This document shows positions 45,107-52,950 of a DNA stretch of 64,000 bases, one piece after another. The translations under genes and the position numbers were made by a program. The DNA comes from Bacteroidota bacterium (GTDB lineage: Bacteria > Bacteroidota > Bacteroidia > AKYH767-A > 2013-40CM-41-45), in contig JADJSV010000002.1 of assembly GCA_016711505.1 (NCBI GenBank), forward strand, positions 62,001 to 126,000, given 5' to 3'. The notes below the pieces were generated by a model that was given only the letters and a program-made list of their open reading frames with translations, did not search any database and had not been told where the DNA came from. Position 1 is the stretch's first letter, and the number at the start of each line of letters is the position of its first letter.

Positions 45107-45535
45107 ATGAAAAAGCAAATATTCGTAAACCTTCCTGTTAAGGATCTGAAAAAATCTGTAGAGTTTTTCACTTCACTTGGGTATTCATTCAACCCTCAAT
45201 TCACCGATGAAAATGCAACATGTATGATCATCAGCGATGAGATATATGTAATGTTACTGGTCGAAAAATTCTTTCAGACATTTACCACTAAGCAAATTGC
45301 AGATGCAAAGAAGCAAGTGGAAGCAATTATTTGTTTGTCAATGGACAGCAGAGAAGAAGTAGACGAAATTGTAAAGAAAGGAGTCAGTGGTGGAGCAAAG
45401 GTTACAAAAACAAATGATCATGGTTGGATGTACCAAAGCGGATTCGAAGATCTTGATGGTCACTTGTGGGAATTTGCTTATATGGATACTGCAGCACTTG
45501 AAAAAATGACAGCAGCTGACGGTAAGCTTGCTTAA
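45107..45535 (+). CDS. VOC-family (glyoxalase/bleomycin resistance-like) protein
   Basis: This 142-residue protein has the paired beta-alpha-beta-beta-beta modules of the vicinal oxygen chelate superfamily. The start IFVNLPVKDLKKSVEFFTSL is typical, as is the C-terminal FEDLDGHLWEFAYMD, where the Glu could be a metal ligand. Members include dioxygenases, lyases and binding proteins; the subfamily annotated as lactoylglutathione lyase-like in Bacteroidota looks closest, but activity cannot be inferred. It converges with the membrane protein downstream on a repeat hairpin. Confidence 0.88.
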   Translation: MKKQIFVNLPVKDLKKSVEFFTSLGYSFNPQFTDENATCMIISDEIYVMLLVEKFFQTFTTKQIADAKKQVEAIICLSMDSREEVDEIVKKGVSGGAKVTKTNDHGWMYQSGFEDLDGHLWEFAYMDTAALEKMTAADGKLA

Positions 45536-45550
45536 TTTTGTAAAATGTTC

Positions 45551-45640
45551 AACACTAAGTTCACTAAAAATCGTCACAAGAACACATAATTGAGATTTCA
45601 CTTGTGATCTTGTGCTGAAAACTAAGTGATCTTAGTGTTT
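45551..45640. repeat. imperfect inverted repeat of the CACTAAG/TCACAAG family
   Basis: The left arm (AACACTAAG, TTCACTAA, GTCACAAG, AACACA) is repeated in inverted orientation on the right (CTTGTGATCTTGTGC, AAGTGATCTTAGTGTT), with about 15 bases between. The arms are built from roughly 9-base units. It lies between converging genes. A near copy occurs at 51400-51500. Confidence 0.75.
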
Positions 45641-45670
45641 TATTTTTAGATGCTAATTTCATTCTCCTTG

Positions 45671-46387
45671 CTACCAGTTATAATACTTACTCTCCCAATT
45701 CAAACTACTAAACGTTTTCTCATACGACATAGCCAACCAGAAAGTAATTCCCATAAAGGCAATGAAACAATGTACTGTTAGCCATAGCCGCAAGAACATT
45801 TCGCTGTCTTTGCTAAGTACATGCATAACCGATGCAGGAATGGAAAAAGCAAGAGCGGCTGCAAAGAACCACAAGGAAACAAAATAGGTTGTAAAATTCT
45901 GCAGCGGCCAGGTAAGGATCTTTCGATACCATTTCAGATCTTTTCCCCAATGATGAATAAGAAAAAATCTGCCGTCTTCTAGCTGAGCGAAGAGGAGTGG
46001 ATCCTGATTTATATTTTCCAGATCAAATGCCTTAGATGGAGCAATGATTCTGAAATCGTCAATTTTTCGGTTTAACTTTTTTTCAAGTTCATTGATTCTT
46101 GAAATGGCCTCGTAAGGAAAAGTGGCTTTGAATAAACTTGTTGATAAAAACCGAAGCCGATAGCGAATGCAAATTTTGCGGATCTGATCGAGAGTGTAAA
46201 TTCTGTTTTCATCTGCTGCAATGACTGATATTGCAGAACTGCTACCGGAAATCTTTAGTCGGTTCAATACATCTTTATCCCTTTCTAATGACTCATTCAG
46301 AATTCCCGTCACATCATTCATCAGACGTTGCTGTCTGCTGCGTTCTTTGACAAGTTCCGATTTTATATTAAGACGGTTGAAGATCAT
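45671..46387 (-). CDS. membrane protein of unknown function
   Basis: This 238-residue protein has a soluble N-terminal half and two C-terminal membrane helices (FTTYFVSLWFFAAALAFSIP, about 168-187, and LTVHCFIAFMGITFWLAMSY, about 208-227). The soluble part includes NRIYTLDQIRKICIRYRLRF and EAISRINELEKKLNRKIDDF, and a short motif LFAQLEDGRFFLIHHWGKDL. Proteins of this layout occur in many Bacteroidota without an assigned role. It is flanked on both sides by repeat hairpins, so it is probably transcribed alone. Confidence 0.7.
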   Translation of the reverse strand: MIFNRLNIKSELVKERSRQQRLMNDVTGILNESLERDKDVLNRLKISGSSSAISVIAADENRIYTLDQIRKICIRYRLRFLSTSLFKATFPYEAISRINELEKKLNRKIDDFRIIAPSKAFDLENINQDPLLFAQLEDGRFFLIHHWGKDLKWYRKILTWPLQNFTTYFVSLWFFAAALAFSIPASVMHVLSKDSEMFLRLWLTVHCFIAFMGITFWLAMSYEKTFSSLNWESKYYNW

Positions 46388-46490
46388 TGTTTGTTCTCCT
46401 TTTTATTGACAACAATTCCTGTCACTAAATGGTTTTCCGGGATTGTAGATTAAAATTAGGAAATATTTTGATTAGAAGGAAGCTGTTTTT

Positions 46491-46634
46491 CTCCGCAGAT
46501 CTCGCAGAACTCGCAGATTCGCCGCAGATTTGCTGAATAAATAAATATTTCAATCTTTTTCCTGTTGAATTGATTTTAACAATTTTTTTTTAGCAAATCT
46601 GCGGCGAATCTGCGAGTTCTGCGGGATCTGCGGG
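46491..46634. repeat. long inverted repeat built of CGCAGANCT units
   Basis: The left arm (46491-46533) consists of CGCAGATCT, CGCAGAACT, CGCAGATTCGC and CGCAGATTTGC. The right arm (46592-46634) is its reverse complement with two or three mismatches over about 43 bases. The 58-base spacer is AT-rich. The repeat lies downstream of groEL and upstream of the 45.7 kb membrane protein gene; related single-arm units are at 56249-56291. Confidence 0.85.
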
Positions 46635-46646
46635 AAATAAATCAAC

Positions 46647-46670
46647 AAAAAAAGCCCTTCCGCCGGGGGG
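46647..46670 (-). terminator. possible terminator after groEL
   Basis: On the minus strand CCCCCCGGCGGAAGGGC is followed by seven T. The core pairing (CCC with GGG) is short, so the call is weak; the large inverted repeat just beyond may contribute. Confidence 0.3.
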
Positions 46671-46714
46671 AAAATATGCAATTTGACTCTTTTCCAATTC
46701 TATTTGAGTGAAGA

Positions 46715-48349
46715 TCAATAATCCATTCCACCACCCATACCATGAGGCATAGCCGGAGCAGAAGCTTTATCTTCTTTCACTTCTGAAAGTACACACTCAG
46801 TAGTCAATAACAATCCTGCAATTGAAGCAGCATTCTCAAGAGCTACACGTGTAACTTTAGTAGGGTCAATTACACCGGCAGCATAAAGATTTTCATATTT
46901 ATCTGTACGTGCATTGTAACCGTAATCTTCTTTTCCTTCACGCACTTTGTTTACAATGATTGAACCCTCAAGTCCTGCATTGGCAACGATCTGGCGAAGA
47001 GGTTCTTCAAGAGCACGTTTAACAATTGCAATACCTGTTGTTTCATCTTCGTTGTCACCAACCATTTTCTCAAGAGCCGGAATTGTACGGATGTAAGCAA
47101 CGCCACCACCCGGTACTATACCTTCTTCAACCGCAGCGCGAGTAGCATGTAATGCATCGTCAACACGGTCTTTCTTCTCTTTCATTTCAGTTTCAGTAGA
47201 AGCACCTACATAAAGAACTGCAACACCACCTGCTAATTTAGCAAGACGCTCCTGAAGTTTTTCTTTATCATAATCTGAAGTTGTGCTTTCGATCTGAGCT
47301 TTGATCTGATTTACACGAGCAGTGATGTCAGCTTTTTTACCTGCACCATTTACGATCGTTGTATTGTCTTTGTCGATTGTGATCTTCTCAGCTTTTCCAA
47401 GATAAGTAAGGTCAGCGTTCTCAAGTTTGAATCCTCTTTCTTCACTGATCATTGTTCCACCTGTAAGGATAGCGATATCTTCAAGCATAGCTTTACGACG
47501 ATCACCAAATCCCGGAGCTTTCACAGCAGCAACTTTCAATGAACCACGGATCTTGTTCACTACTAAAGTAGCCAACGCTTCTCCATCGATATCTTCGCTG
47601 ATGATCAATAGTGGATTTCCTGTCTGAACTTGCTTCTCAAGTAATGGAAGAAGTTCTTTCATGTTACTGATCTTCTTGTCGTAGATCAGAATGTGCGGCT
47701 GCTCAAGAACAGTCTGCATCTTGTCTGCATTCGTTACGAAGTATGGAGAAATATAACCACGGTCGAATTGCATACCTTCAACGATCTCAACCGTTGTCTC
47801 AGTACCTTTAGCTTCTTCAACTGTAATTACACCTTCTTTTTTTACTTTCTCCATAGCATCTGCGATCAACTTACCGATTTCGTTATCGTTGTTTGCAGAG
47901 ATGGAAGCAACTTGCATTATTTTTTTGTAGTCGTCACCAACTTTTTTACTCATTTTCTGAAGAGTCTCAACAACTTTAGCTACTGCTTTGTCGATTCCTC
48001 TTTTAAGATCCATTGGGTTTGCACCTGCAGTTACGTTTTTCAAACCTGCAGTTACGATTGCCTGAGCAAGAACAGTAGCAGTTGTTGTTCCATCACCTGC
48101 AACATCTGCAGTTTTAGAAGCAACTTCTTTTACCATTTGCGCGCCCATGTTTTCAACGCTGTCTTTTAATTCGATTTCTTTTGCAACGGTTACACCGTCT
48201 TTAGTGATTGCAGGTGATCCGAATTTTTTATCGATGATCACATTACGTCCTTTTGGACCCAGCGTAACTTTTACTGCATTTGCTAAAGCGTCAACACCTT
48301 TTTTCAGGCGGTCACGAGCTTCAACGTTAAAGTTGATATCTTTTGCCAT
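46715..48349 (-). CDS. groEL: chaperonin GroEL
   Basis: GroEL forms the 14-subunit ATP-driven folding chamber that works with GroES. The 544-residue protein is full length. The N-terminus has VTLGPKGRNVIIDKKFGSP, the ATP-binding motif DGTTTATVLAQAI at about residues 86-98, KRGIDKAVAKVVE and the late ATRAAVEEGIVPGGGVAYI. The C-terminus ends in the Gly-Met repeat HGMGGGMDY. It lies 49 bp after groES on the same strand, the usual bicistronic arrangement. Confidence 0.99.
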   Translation of the reverse strand: MAKDINFNVEARDRLKKGVDALANAVKVTLGPKGRNVIIDKKFGSPAITKDGVTVAKEIELKDSVENMGAQMVKEVASKTADVAGDGTTTATVLAQAIVTAGLKNVTAGANPMDLKRGIDKAVAKVVETLQKMSKKVGDDYKKIMQVASISANNDNEIGKLIADAMEKVKKEGVITVEEAKGTETTVEIVEGMQFDRGYISPYFVTNADKMQTVLEQPHILIYDKKISNMKELLPLLEKQVQTGNPLLIISEDIDGEALATLVVNKIRGSLKVAAVKAPGFGDRRKAMLEDIAILTGGTMISEERGFKLENADLTYLGKAEKITIDKDNTTIVNGAGKKADITARVNQIKAQIESTTSDYDKEKLQERLAKLAGGVAVLYVGASTETEMKEKKDRVDDALHATRAAVEEGIVPGGGVAYIRTIPALEKMVGDNEDETTGIAIVKRALEEPLRQIVANAGLEGSIIVNKVREGKEDYGYNARTDKYENLYAAGVIDPTKVTRVALENAASIAGLLLTTECVLSEVKEDKASAPAMPHGMGGGMDY

Positions 48350-48398
48350 TGTATTTGTTTGTTTAGTTTTTGAATGATTGATGAAAAATTGTGTTCAA

Positions 48399-48689
48399 TT
48401 ACAGAATAGCGAAAATGTCGCTTTCACGCATGATAAGGTATTCTTTACCTTCAATTGTGATCTCAGTACCGGCGTATTTACCATAAAGTACACTATCGCC
48501 AACCTTTACTGTTATAGGCTCATCTTTTTTACCCGTTCCAACAGCTACAACTTTTCCACGTTGTGGTTTTTCTTTTGCTGTGTCAGGAATGATGATACCG
48601 CCTGCTGTCTTCTCTTCTGCAGCAGCTGCTTCCACTAATACGCGATCCGCAAGTGGTTGTAGTGAAACTGACTTTGTGTTTTTGCTCAT
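48399..48689 (-). CDS. groES: co-chaperonin GroES
   Basis: GroES is the heptameric lid of the GroEL chamber. The 96-residue protein has LQPLADRVLVEAAAAEEKTA at the start, the mobile loop GGIIIPDTAKEKPQRGKVVA at about 30-49, VKVGDSVLYGKYAGTEI and the C-terminal YLIMRESDIFAIL. Length and start are normal. The preceding leader contains inverted repeats (48754-48786) but no CIRCE element. Confidence 0.98.
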   Translation of the reverse strand: MSKNTKSVSLQPLADRVLVEAAAAEEKTAGGIIIPDTAKEKPQRGKVVAVGTGKKDEPITVKVGDSVLYGKYAGTEITIEGKEYLIMRESDIFAIL

Positions 48690-48753
48690 TTTAGTTAGTC
48701 TGATTTTATTGTGAATTGAAATAATTTTAGTGACTATGAATTGTCATGAATAG

Positions 48754-48786
48754 TGCCACCAGCCTGATTTGTGGCATTGTCTGCCA
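48754..48786 (-). promoter_or_regulatory. overlapping inverted repeats upstream of groES
   Basis: TGCCAC-N11-GTGGCA (48754-48776) shares its right arm with TGGCA-N5-TGCCA (48772-48786). The cluster is 65 bp before the groES start and so lies in the promoter region. It is not CIRCE (TTAGCACTC-N9-GAGTGCTAA) and I know no heat-shock operator with this sequence; a role as an operator is a guess. Confidence 0.35.
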
Positions 48787-48847
48787 TCTTTACTATTAGA
48801 GGGAAAATGTGTCTTAAAGTGGACAAATTTTCGGTGACATCATGACA

Positions 48848-48877
48848 TAAAAAAACCTCTTTGCAGAGGTCTTTTTA
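48848..48877 (-). terminator. rho-independent terminator after secG
   Basis: Read on the minus strand, ACCTCT-GCAA-AGAGGT is followed by seven T. It separates the secG operon from groES-groEL. Confidence 0.85.
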
Positions 48878-48881
48878 AATA

Positions 48882-49247
48882 TTATTTAGCTGGTGCCGGT
48901 TCAGCGGGTTGCTGATTCGGTTGTGCTTGTTGCTGTTGTCCCGGAGGTGGAGTTCCAGGATTCGTATTGACTGGAGCATTTTCGATCTGCTCTTCTAATC
49001 TTGAACCTGCGCCTCTGTTGTCTTTATTCGGTAAGGCCATTCCGGCAACCAGACAAAGTCCGATTAACGTTAAAACTAATCCCCAGGTAAGTTTTTCAAT
49101 GAAGTCTGTCGTTTTTTTAACGCCCATAACTTGATTTGAACCAATGATACCGGAAGAAATTCCACCACCTTTTGGATTTTGAACTAATACCACTAATACT
49201 AAAAGTACGCTGGTTAAAATAATTAGAACGGTAACTGCTGTATACAT
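48882..49247 (-). CDS. secG: preprotein translocase subunit SecG
   Basis: SecG is the small auxiliary subunit of the SecYEG channel. The 121-residue protein has two membrane helices (VTVLIILTSVLLVLVVLVQN, and WGLVLTLIGLCLVAGMALPN) joined by the family loop QNPKGGGISSGIIGSNQVMG. A polar Gln/Pro-rich tail (PPPGQQQQAQPNQQPAEPAP) is longer than in E. coli. It starts one base into the preceding stop codon (TAATG), so it is translationally coupled to the TPR-type gene. Confidence 0.95.
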   Translation of the reverse strand: MYTAVTVLIILTSVLLVLVVLVQNPKGGGISSGIIGSNQVMGVKKTTDFIEKLTWGLVLTLIGLCLVAGMALPNKDNRGAGSRLEEQIENAPVNTNPGTPPPGQQQQAQPNQQPAEPAPAK

Positions 49248-50824
49248 TATAGATCTTGTTTGTCCGGATTGTTGTACGAATTGTCGATTTCTTCAATAAG
49301 GGCCGCAAAGTAAGCCTTTTTTTCGGGATGAAGCAACATTAATTTTTGATATGCTGACCGGGCTTTAAGGTGTGCCCCCTGGAGACTGTAAATTTTCGCA
49401 AGTGTCTCAGAAACAAGGTCTTCATGCTCAATCAGACTCTTTTGGGCTTGTTTGGCCGGAGAATAAAATTCCGTTTTAGATGGAACTATTCTTGGCTCTG
49501 TAGCAATAAATTTGTCGATGAGAGTTTCGGCTTCAGCAATTTTCACGGGCGCCACAGGTGTTTTTGGTTGCTCAGTTTCCGCTTCCGGTTGTTGAATCTG
49601 CCCGCTATTTTGCCCGATTTCAGAATTCTGTTTTATAATTAAAGTGTCAGGAGTTTTTTCATAAGCGTGAACTTCTTCGATCTTCCCAAACTCACCAACT
49701 TGTTTTTGTTTTAACCAGTCCATGAAGGTTCTGGGTTCAACTGATTCTTCTTTTGAAACTTTTTCTTTTGAAACTTCCTCTTTCTGTTTCTTCGCACCTT
49801 CCAGCAATGGTAGATTTTCGAGCGAATGAATAATAGTGGATTCTAAAGCATACTCAAGTTCGCCGAGATCAACTTCATCATTTCTGTTTTCAGATTCTTT
49901 AGCAATTCGCTGAATGATCTCTTCAGGATCTTCACCTGTTATATGTGATGCATTAATTCCTGTATTCTTTTCTTCCGGCTCTTCAATTTTTGCATTGACA
50001 ATTGGTGTACCGGTAACTTCTATGGTATCCTGAATCTTTTCCTGGATATCTTCCGTCACATCCGAATCATTTCCGGAAAGATCATTATTGAGAACTTCTG
50101 TATTCCTTTCTTCTGAAAGTTCAACTTTTTCTTTCTCATGATTGTCTATTAATGCCTCAACAACATTTTCACCGAAAGAAGGAATAGATTCTTCCTTTTC
50201 TGTTTCGATAACAGGTGTAGAAGTACTATCTTTTCTTTCAATGATTATATTTTCCGGTTCACTTTTCTCGTTCTTCCTGAGAATTTCTTTCAGACGTTCC
50301 CTGATAATATCATGCGGGTCTCCTGATGCAGGTGTTGATGCGGAAGCAGGAATCCAGCCGGAAATAGTTGGATCTTCTTCTTCTGCATGAATAGAATCGA
50401 AATTATTTTCTTTGGTATTTGAAAAAACAGGTTCGAAGATTGGAATCGGTTTTTCATCGACTTCCTGAAAAGTTGAATTGTCTATTTCAAATATTGGTTT
50501 TTCAATAAAAGGACTCTCATCTGAAACGACTTCTATTGCAGAAGGAGATATGAATGGCGATTCTGGATTTGATTCTACAAATATTGATTTCGGTTTGTGA
50601 TTGATCAGTGCATACAATGATTTTCTATCGCCACAATATGCTGCTGCAATTTTCAATTGCTTATCAAAACGAACATGTTCCTGTTCACGCATTGCTTTGG
50701 CTAATAATGCCTGCGCTGTCTGGAAGTAAGGGAATTCCTGCACATAACTCTGTAATCCGGAGATCGCATCTTTTTGAGATGTTCCGGACACGTCCATGTA
50801 CGATATGAATTCTTTGTAATCCAT
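49247..50824 (-). CDS. TPR-containing protein conserved between lptE and secG
   Basis: This 525-residue protein has an ordered N-terminus (YVQEFPYFQTAQALLAKAMR, with YCGDRKSLYALI) and an ordered C-terminus (LVSETLAKIYSLQGAHLKAR, YQKLMLLHPEKKAYFAALIE), the latter a TPR-like hairpin. The roughly 350 residues between them are acidic, Glu/Ser/Pro-rich and probably disordered. No signal peptide is present. It is coupled by TAATG overlaps to lptE and secG, a gene order often seen in Bacteroidota, so it may serve envelope transport; no direct function is known to me. Confidence 0.75.
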   Translation of the reverse strand: MDYKEFISYMDVSGTSQKDAISGLQSYVQEFPYFQTAQALLAKAMREQEHVRFDKQLKIAAAYCGDRKSLYALINHKPKSIFVESNPESPFISPSAIEVVSDESPFIEKPIFEIDNSTFQEVDEKPIPIFEPVFSNTKENNFDSIHAEEEDPTISGWIPASASTPASGDPHDIIRERLKEILRKNEKSEPENIIIERKDSTSTPVIETEKEESIPSFGENVVEALIDNHEKEKVELSEERNTEVLNNDLSGNDSDVTEDIQEKIQDTIEVTGTPIVNAKIEEPEEKNTGINASHITGEDPEEIIQRIAKESENRNDEVDLGELEYALESTIIHSLENLPLLEGAKKQKEEVSKEKVSKEESVEPRTFMDWLKQKQVGEFGKIEEVHAYEKTPDTLIIKQNSEIGQNSGQIQQPEAETEQPKTPVAPVKIAEAETLIDKFIATEPRIVPSKTEFYSPAKQAQKSLIEHEDLVSETLAKIYSLQGAHLKARSAYQKLMLLHPEKKAYFAALIEEIDNSYNNPDKQDL

Positions 50825-51363
50825 TACCAGTTAATTACCGCTTTATTAAAAATATCATCTGCTAGTTGTTCATTGATCTCTGTGATCAATTGCTCTTCGA
50901 TTGAGTTGATATTTATATTGCTCTGAAAATCGGCGTACCTTGAAAAAGTAGTTTCGAAATTTTGTTTTTCGTCTTTCAGATTGGTGAATTTCACATTGAC
51001 TGAAATCGTTAACCTGTTTTGAGCAGCTACTTCATTCGATTGAATCGCCTGCGGACTTACGTTATACGATGTTATAGAACCTTCAAGTGTGAGGTCGCCG
51101 GATGAATTGGTGAGTGAAAGACTTGTTCCTGTTAAAAATTTATCTTTTAATTTTTCCGTGAAAGTCTGACTTAAGTTAGAAGGCCCGAGCGCAGCAGTCT
51201 TTTGAAAATAACGGATGTCAATTGTCTTTACATCAGGAGAAATTGACGCGCCGGTCATAGAATAATTAACCTTACATGCATTGCTTAACAATATCAGAAT
51301 TGACATGGTCAAACAGATTGCTGTTGATCGAAGGTTAAAAATAGTATGTTGTCCGGTTTTCAA
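50824..51363 (-). CDS. lptE: LPS-assembly lipoprotein LptE
   Basis: LptE plugs the LptD barrel that inserts lipopolysaccharide into the outer membrane. The 179-residue protein has a lipoprotein signal with Cys30 (ILILLSNACKVNYSM). The Bacteroidota LptE pattern follows: GASISPDVKTIDIRYFQKTA, LSQTFTEKLKDKFLTGTSL, DLTLEGSITSYNVSPQAI and NRLTISVNVKFTNLKDEKQ. The position between the sigma-54 activator and the TPR gene agrees. The start lies within a basic stretch, and a shorter start is possible. Confidence 0.87.
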   Translation of the reverse strand: MKTGQHTIFNLRSTAICLTMSILILLSNACKVNYSMTGASISPDVKTIDIRYFQKTAALGPSNLSQTFTEKLKDKFLTGTSLSLTNSSGDLTLEGSITSYNVSPQAIQSNEVAAQNRLTISVNVKFTNLKDEKQNFETTFSRYADFQSNININSIEEQLITEINEQLADDIFNKAVINW

Positions 51364-51399
51364 ATCTGTTACAATATTATTCCTTTTTATTTAAGAATT

Positions 51400-51500
51400 A
51401 AAACACTAAGACCACTAAGTTTTTGTCACAAGAACACAAGTGGATGTATTTGAAATAAATTCGTGTGATCTTGTGCTATTTTTTAGTGAACTTAGTGTTT
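51400..51500. repeat. imperfect inverted repeat of the CACTAAG/TCACAAG family, second copy
   Basis: The left arm (AACACTAAG, ACCACTAAG, GTCACAAG, AACACAAG) is answered on the right by GTGTGATCTTGTGC and TTTTAGTGAACTTAGTGT. The spacer is about 22 bases. It is closely related to the copy at 45551-45640 and sits between the sigma-54 activator and lptE, which are on the same strand. Confidence 0.75.
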
Positions 51501-51519
51501 ATTTTTATTCAACTTGGGA

Positions 51520-52764
51520 TCAATGAATCCCGTATTCATTCATCTTCCTATAAAGCGTTCTCTCAGAAATACCCAGTTCTTTAGCTGCAAGTTTTCTTCT
51601 GCCTTTATGTTTTGATAAAGCTTTTTGAATAAATTCTTTTTCTTTGTCAGTCAATGACAATGACTCATCTACAATTACATGTTTCTGAATTGGAGAAACA
51701 GTAATTGAAGGTTGTCCGGCCGATGGTTGAATTGTAAAATGAGTTTCGTTGTTATTATTATTATTGTTCGCCTCGCTTGTTTCAAGTTCATGAATCATAG
51801 GACTTGATTTTTCCTGCCATGTGCGATCATTCGGAGTATGTTGTATGATCTGATTGACTAACGATCGCAAGTCATTCATTTCCTTTTTCATTTCAAAGAT
51901 CAGTTTGTACAAAACTTCTCTCTCATTGAATTCCTTGCTGTTGTTCATCTCATCGCGCATCAGCACGGGTAAATTGTTCAGTGGAGCAGGAGGGAGGTAA
52001 TTCAATAATGTATCGGCAGAAACCTCTCTTGATTTCTCAAGGATAGACATCTGCTCAGTAATATTTTTCAACTGACGAATATTTCCCGGCCAGCGATAGT
52101 CTGTTAGGATCTGCATCGCTTCCGCTTGCAATGAAAGCGCAGGAATTCTATATCTCTCCGCAAAATCATGAGCAAATTTCCGGAAGATAAGATGAATGTC
52201 TTCTTTGCGGTCACGAAGCGGTGGAATGCGGATAGGAACAGTATTCAAACGATAATAAAGATCCTCCCTGAATTTCCCATTCTCAATTGCACGAAGCATG
52301 TCAACATTCGTTGCAGCAACTACACGTACATTTGTCTTTTGCGATTTTGATGAACCGACTTTGATGAACTCACCTGTCTCAAGTACACGTAGTAAACGAA
52401 CCTGAGTGTTTAGTGGCAATTCACCGACTTCATCTAAAAAAATTGTTCCGCCATTGCTGACTTCAAAATATCCTTTGCGTGCTTCATGCGCTCCGGTGAA
52501 CGATCCTTTTTCATGACCGAATAATTCTGAGTCAATCGTGCCTTCCGGAATCGCACCACAGTTTACGGCAATATAAGGTCCATGTTTCCGCGGACTCAAC
52601 TGATGAATGATCTGCGGAAAAACTTCTTTACCCACACCGCTTTCACCCGAGATCAATACAGAGATCTCCGTCGTTGCTACCTGTTTTGCAACATTGATAG
52701 CATGCTCCAGCAACGGCGAGTTTCCGATGATTCCAAAGCGGGCTTTTATTTCGTTGATGGTCAT
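51520..52764 (-). CDS. sigma-54-dependent transcriptional activator without receiver domain
   Basis: This 414-residue bacterial enhancer-binding protein has the AAA+ domain almost at its N-terminus: Walker A GESGVGKE at 40-47, the sigma-54 loop GSFTGA at 87-92 (GAFTGA variant), and Walker B GTIFLDEVGE at 106-115. The arginine-finger region FREDLYYRLNTVPIRIPPLR follows. The C-terminal Fis-type helix-turn-helix is RKLAAKELGISERTLYRKM. There is no receiver, GAF or PAS domain, so it is either constitutive or controlled by a partner, as for PspF. It is a fixed neighbour of miaB and lptE in this phylum. The leader is a heptad array. Confidence 0.93.
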   Translation of the reverse strand: MTINEIKARFGIIGNSPLLEHAINVAKQVATTEISVLISGESGVGKEVFPQIIHQLSPRKHGPYIAVNCGAIPEGTIDSELFGHEKGSFTGAHEARKGYFEVSNGGTIFLDEVGELPLNTQVRLLRVLETGEFIKVGSSKSQKTNVRVVAATNVDMLRAIENGKFREDLYYRLNTVPIRIPPLRDRKEDIHLIFRKFAHDFAERYRIPALSLQAEAMQILTDYRWPGNIRQLKNITEQMSILEKSREVSADTLLNYLPPAPLNNLPVLMRDEMNNSKEFNEREVLYKLIFEMKKEMNDLRSLVNQIIQHTPNDRTWQEKSSPMIHELETSEANNNNNNNETHFTIQPSAGQPSITVSPIQKHVIVDESLSLTDKEKEFIQKALSKHKGRRKLAAKELGISERTLYRKMNEYGIH

Positions 52765-52766
52765 TT

Positions 52767-52941
52767 GTTCGTTGTTGGTTTTTTGTCTTACGTCTTACGT
52801 CTTACGTTTTACGTTTTTCGTGAATCGTAAATCGAATGCCCCTGTAGGTCACTAATTCCGCAATCCGCAATCCGCAATCCGAATTTCACTATTCACTATT
52901 CACTATTCACTGTCCACTATTCACTATTCACTATTCACTCG
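52767..52941. repeat. heptad repeat array between the sigma-54 activator and miaB
   Basis: Two blocks of 7-mers fill the whole gap. The first runs GTCTTAC (three times from 52785), GTTTTAC, GTTTTTC, GTGAATC, GTAAATC. The second, 52858-52941, holds twelve heptads in one continuous phase: CCGCAAT three times, CCGAATT, TCACTAT three times, TCACTGT, CCACTAT, TCACTAT twice, TCACTCG. The sequence changes along the array while the period does not. A few bases between the blocks shift the phase. Confidence 0.85.
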
Positions 52942-52950
52942 TCGTTACAT

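Noticed and set aside
47693..48169. 158-codon plus-strand frame opposite groEL
   Set aside because: It is antisense shadow of a highly conserved gene, with Phe/Cys/Ser-rich translation and no start context.
48740..48758. Sigma-54 promoter (TGGCAC on the minus strand) for groES
   Set aside because: The -24 motif is present, but no TTGC follows at the required distance.
52785..52941. CRISPR array
   Set aside because: Repeats are 7 bp, contiguous and drifting, with no spacers and no cas genes.
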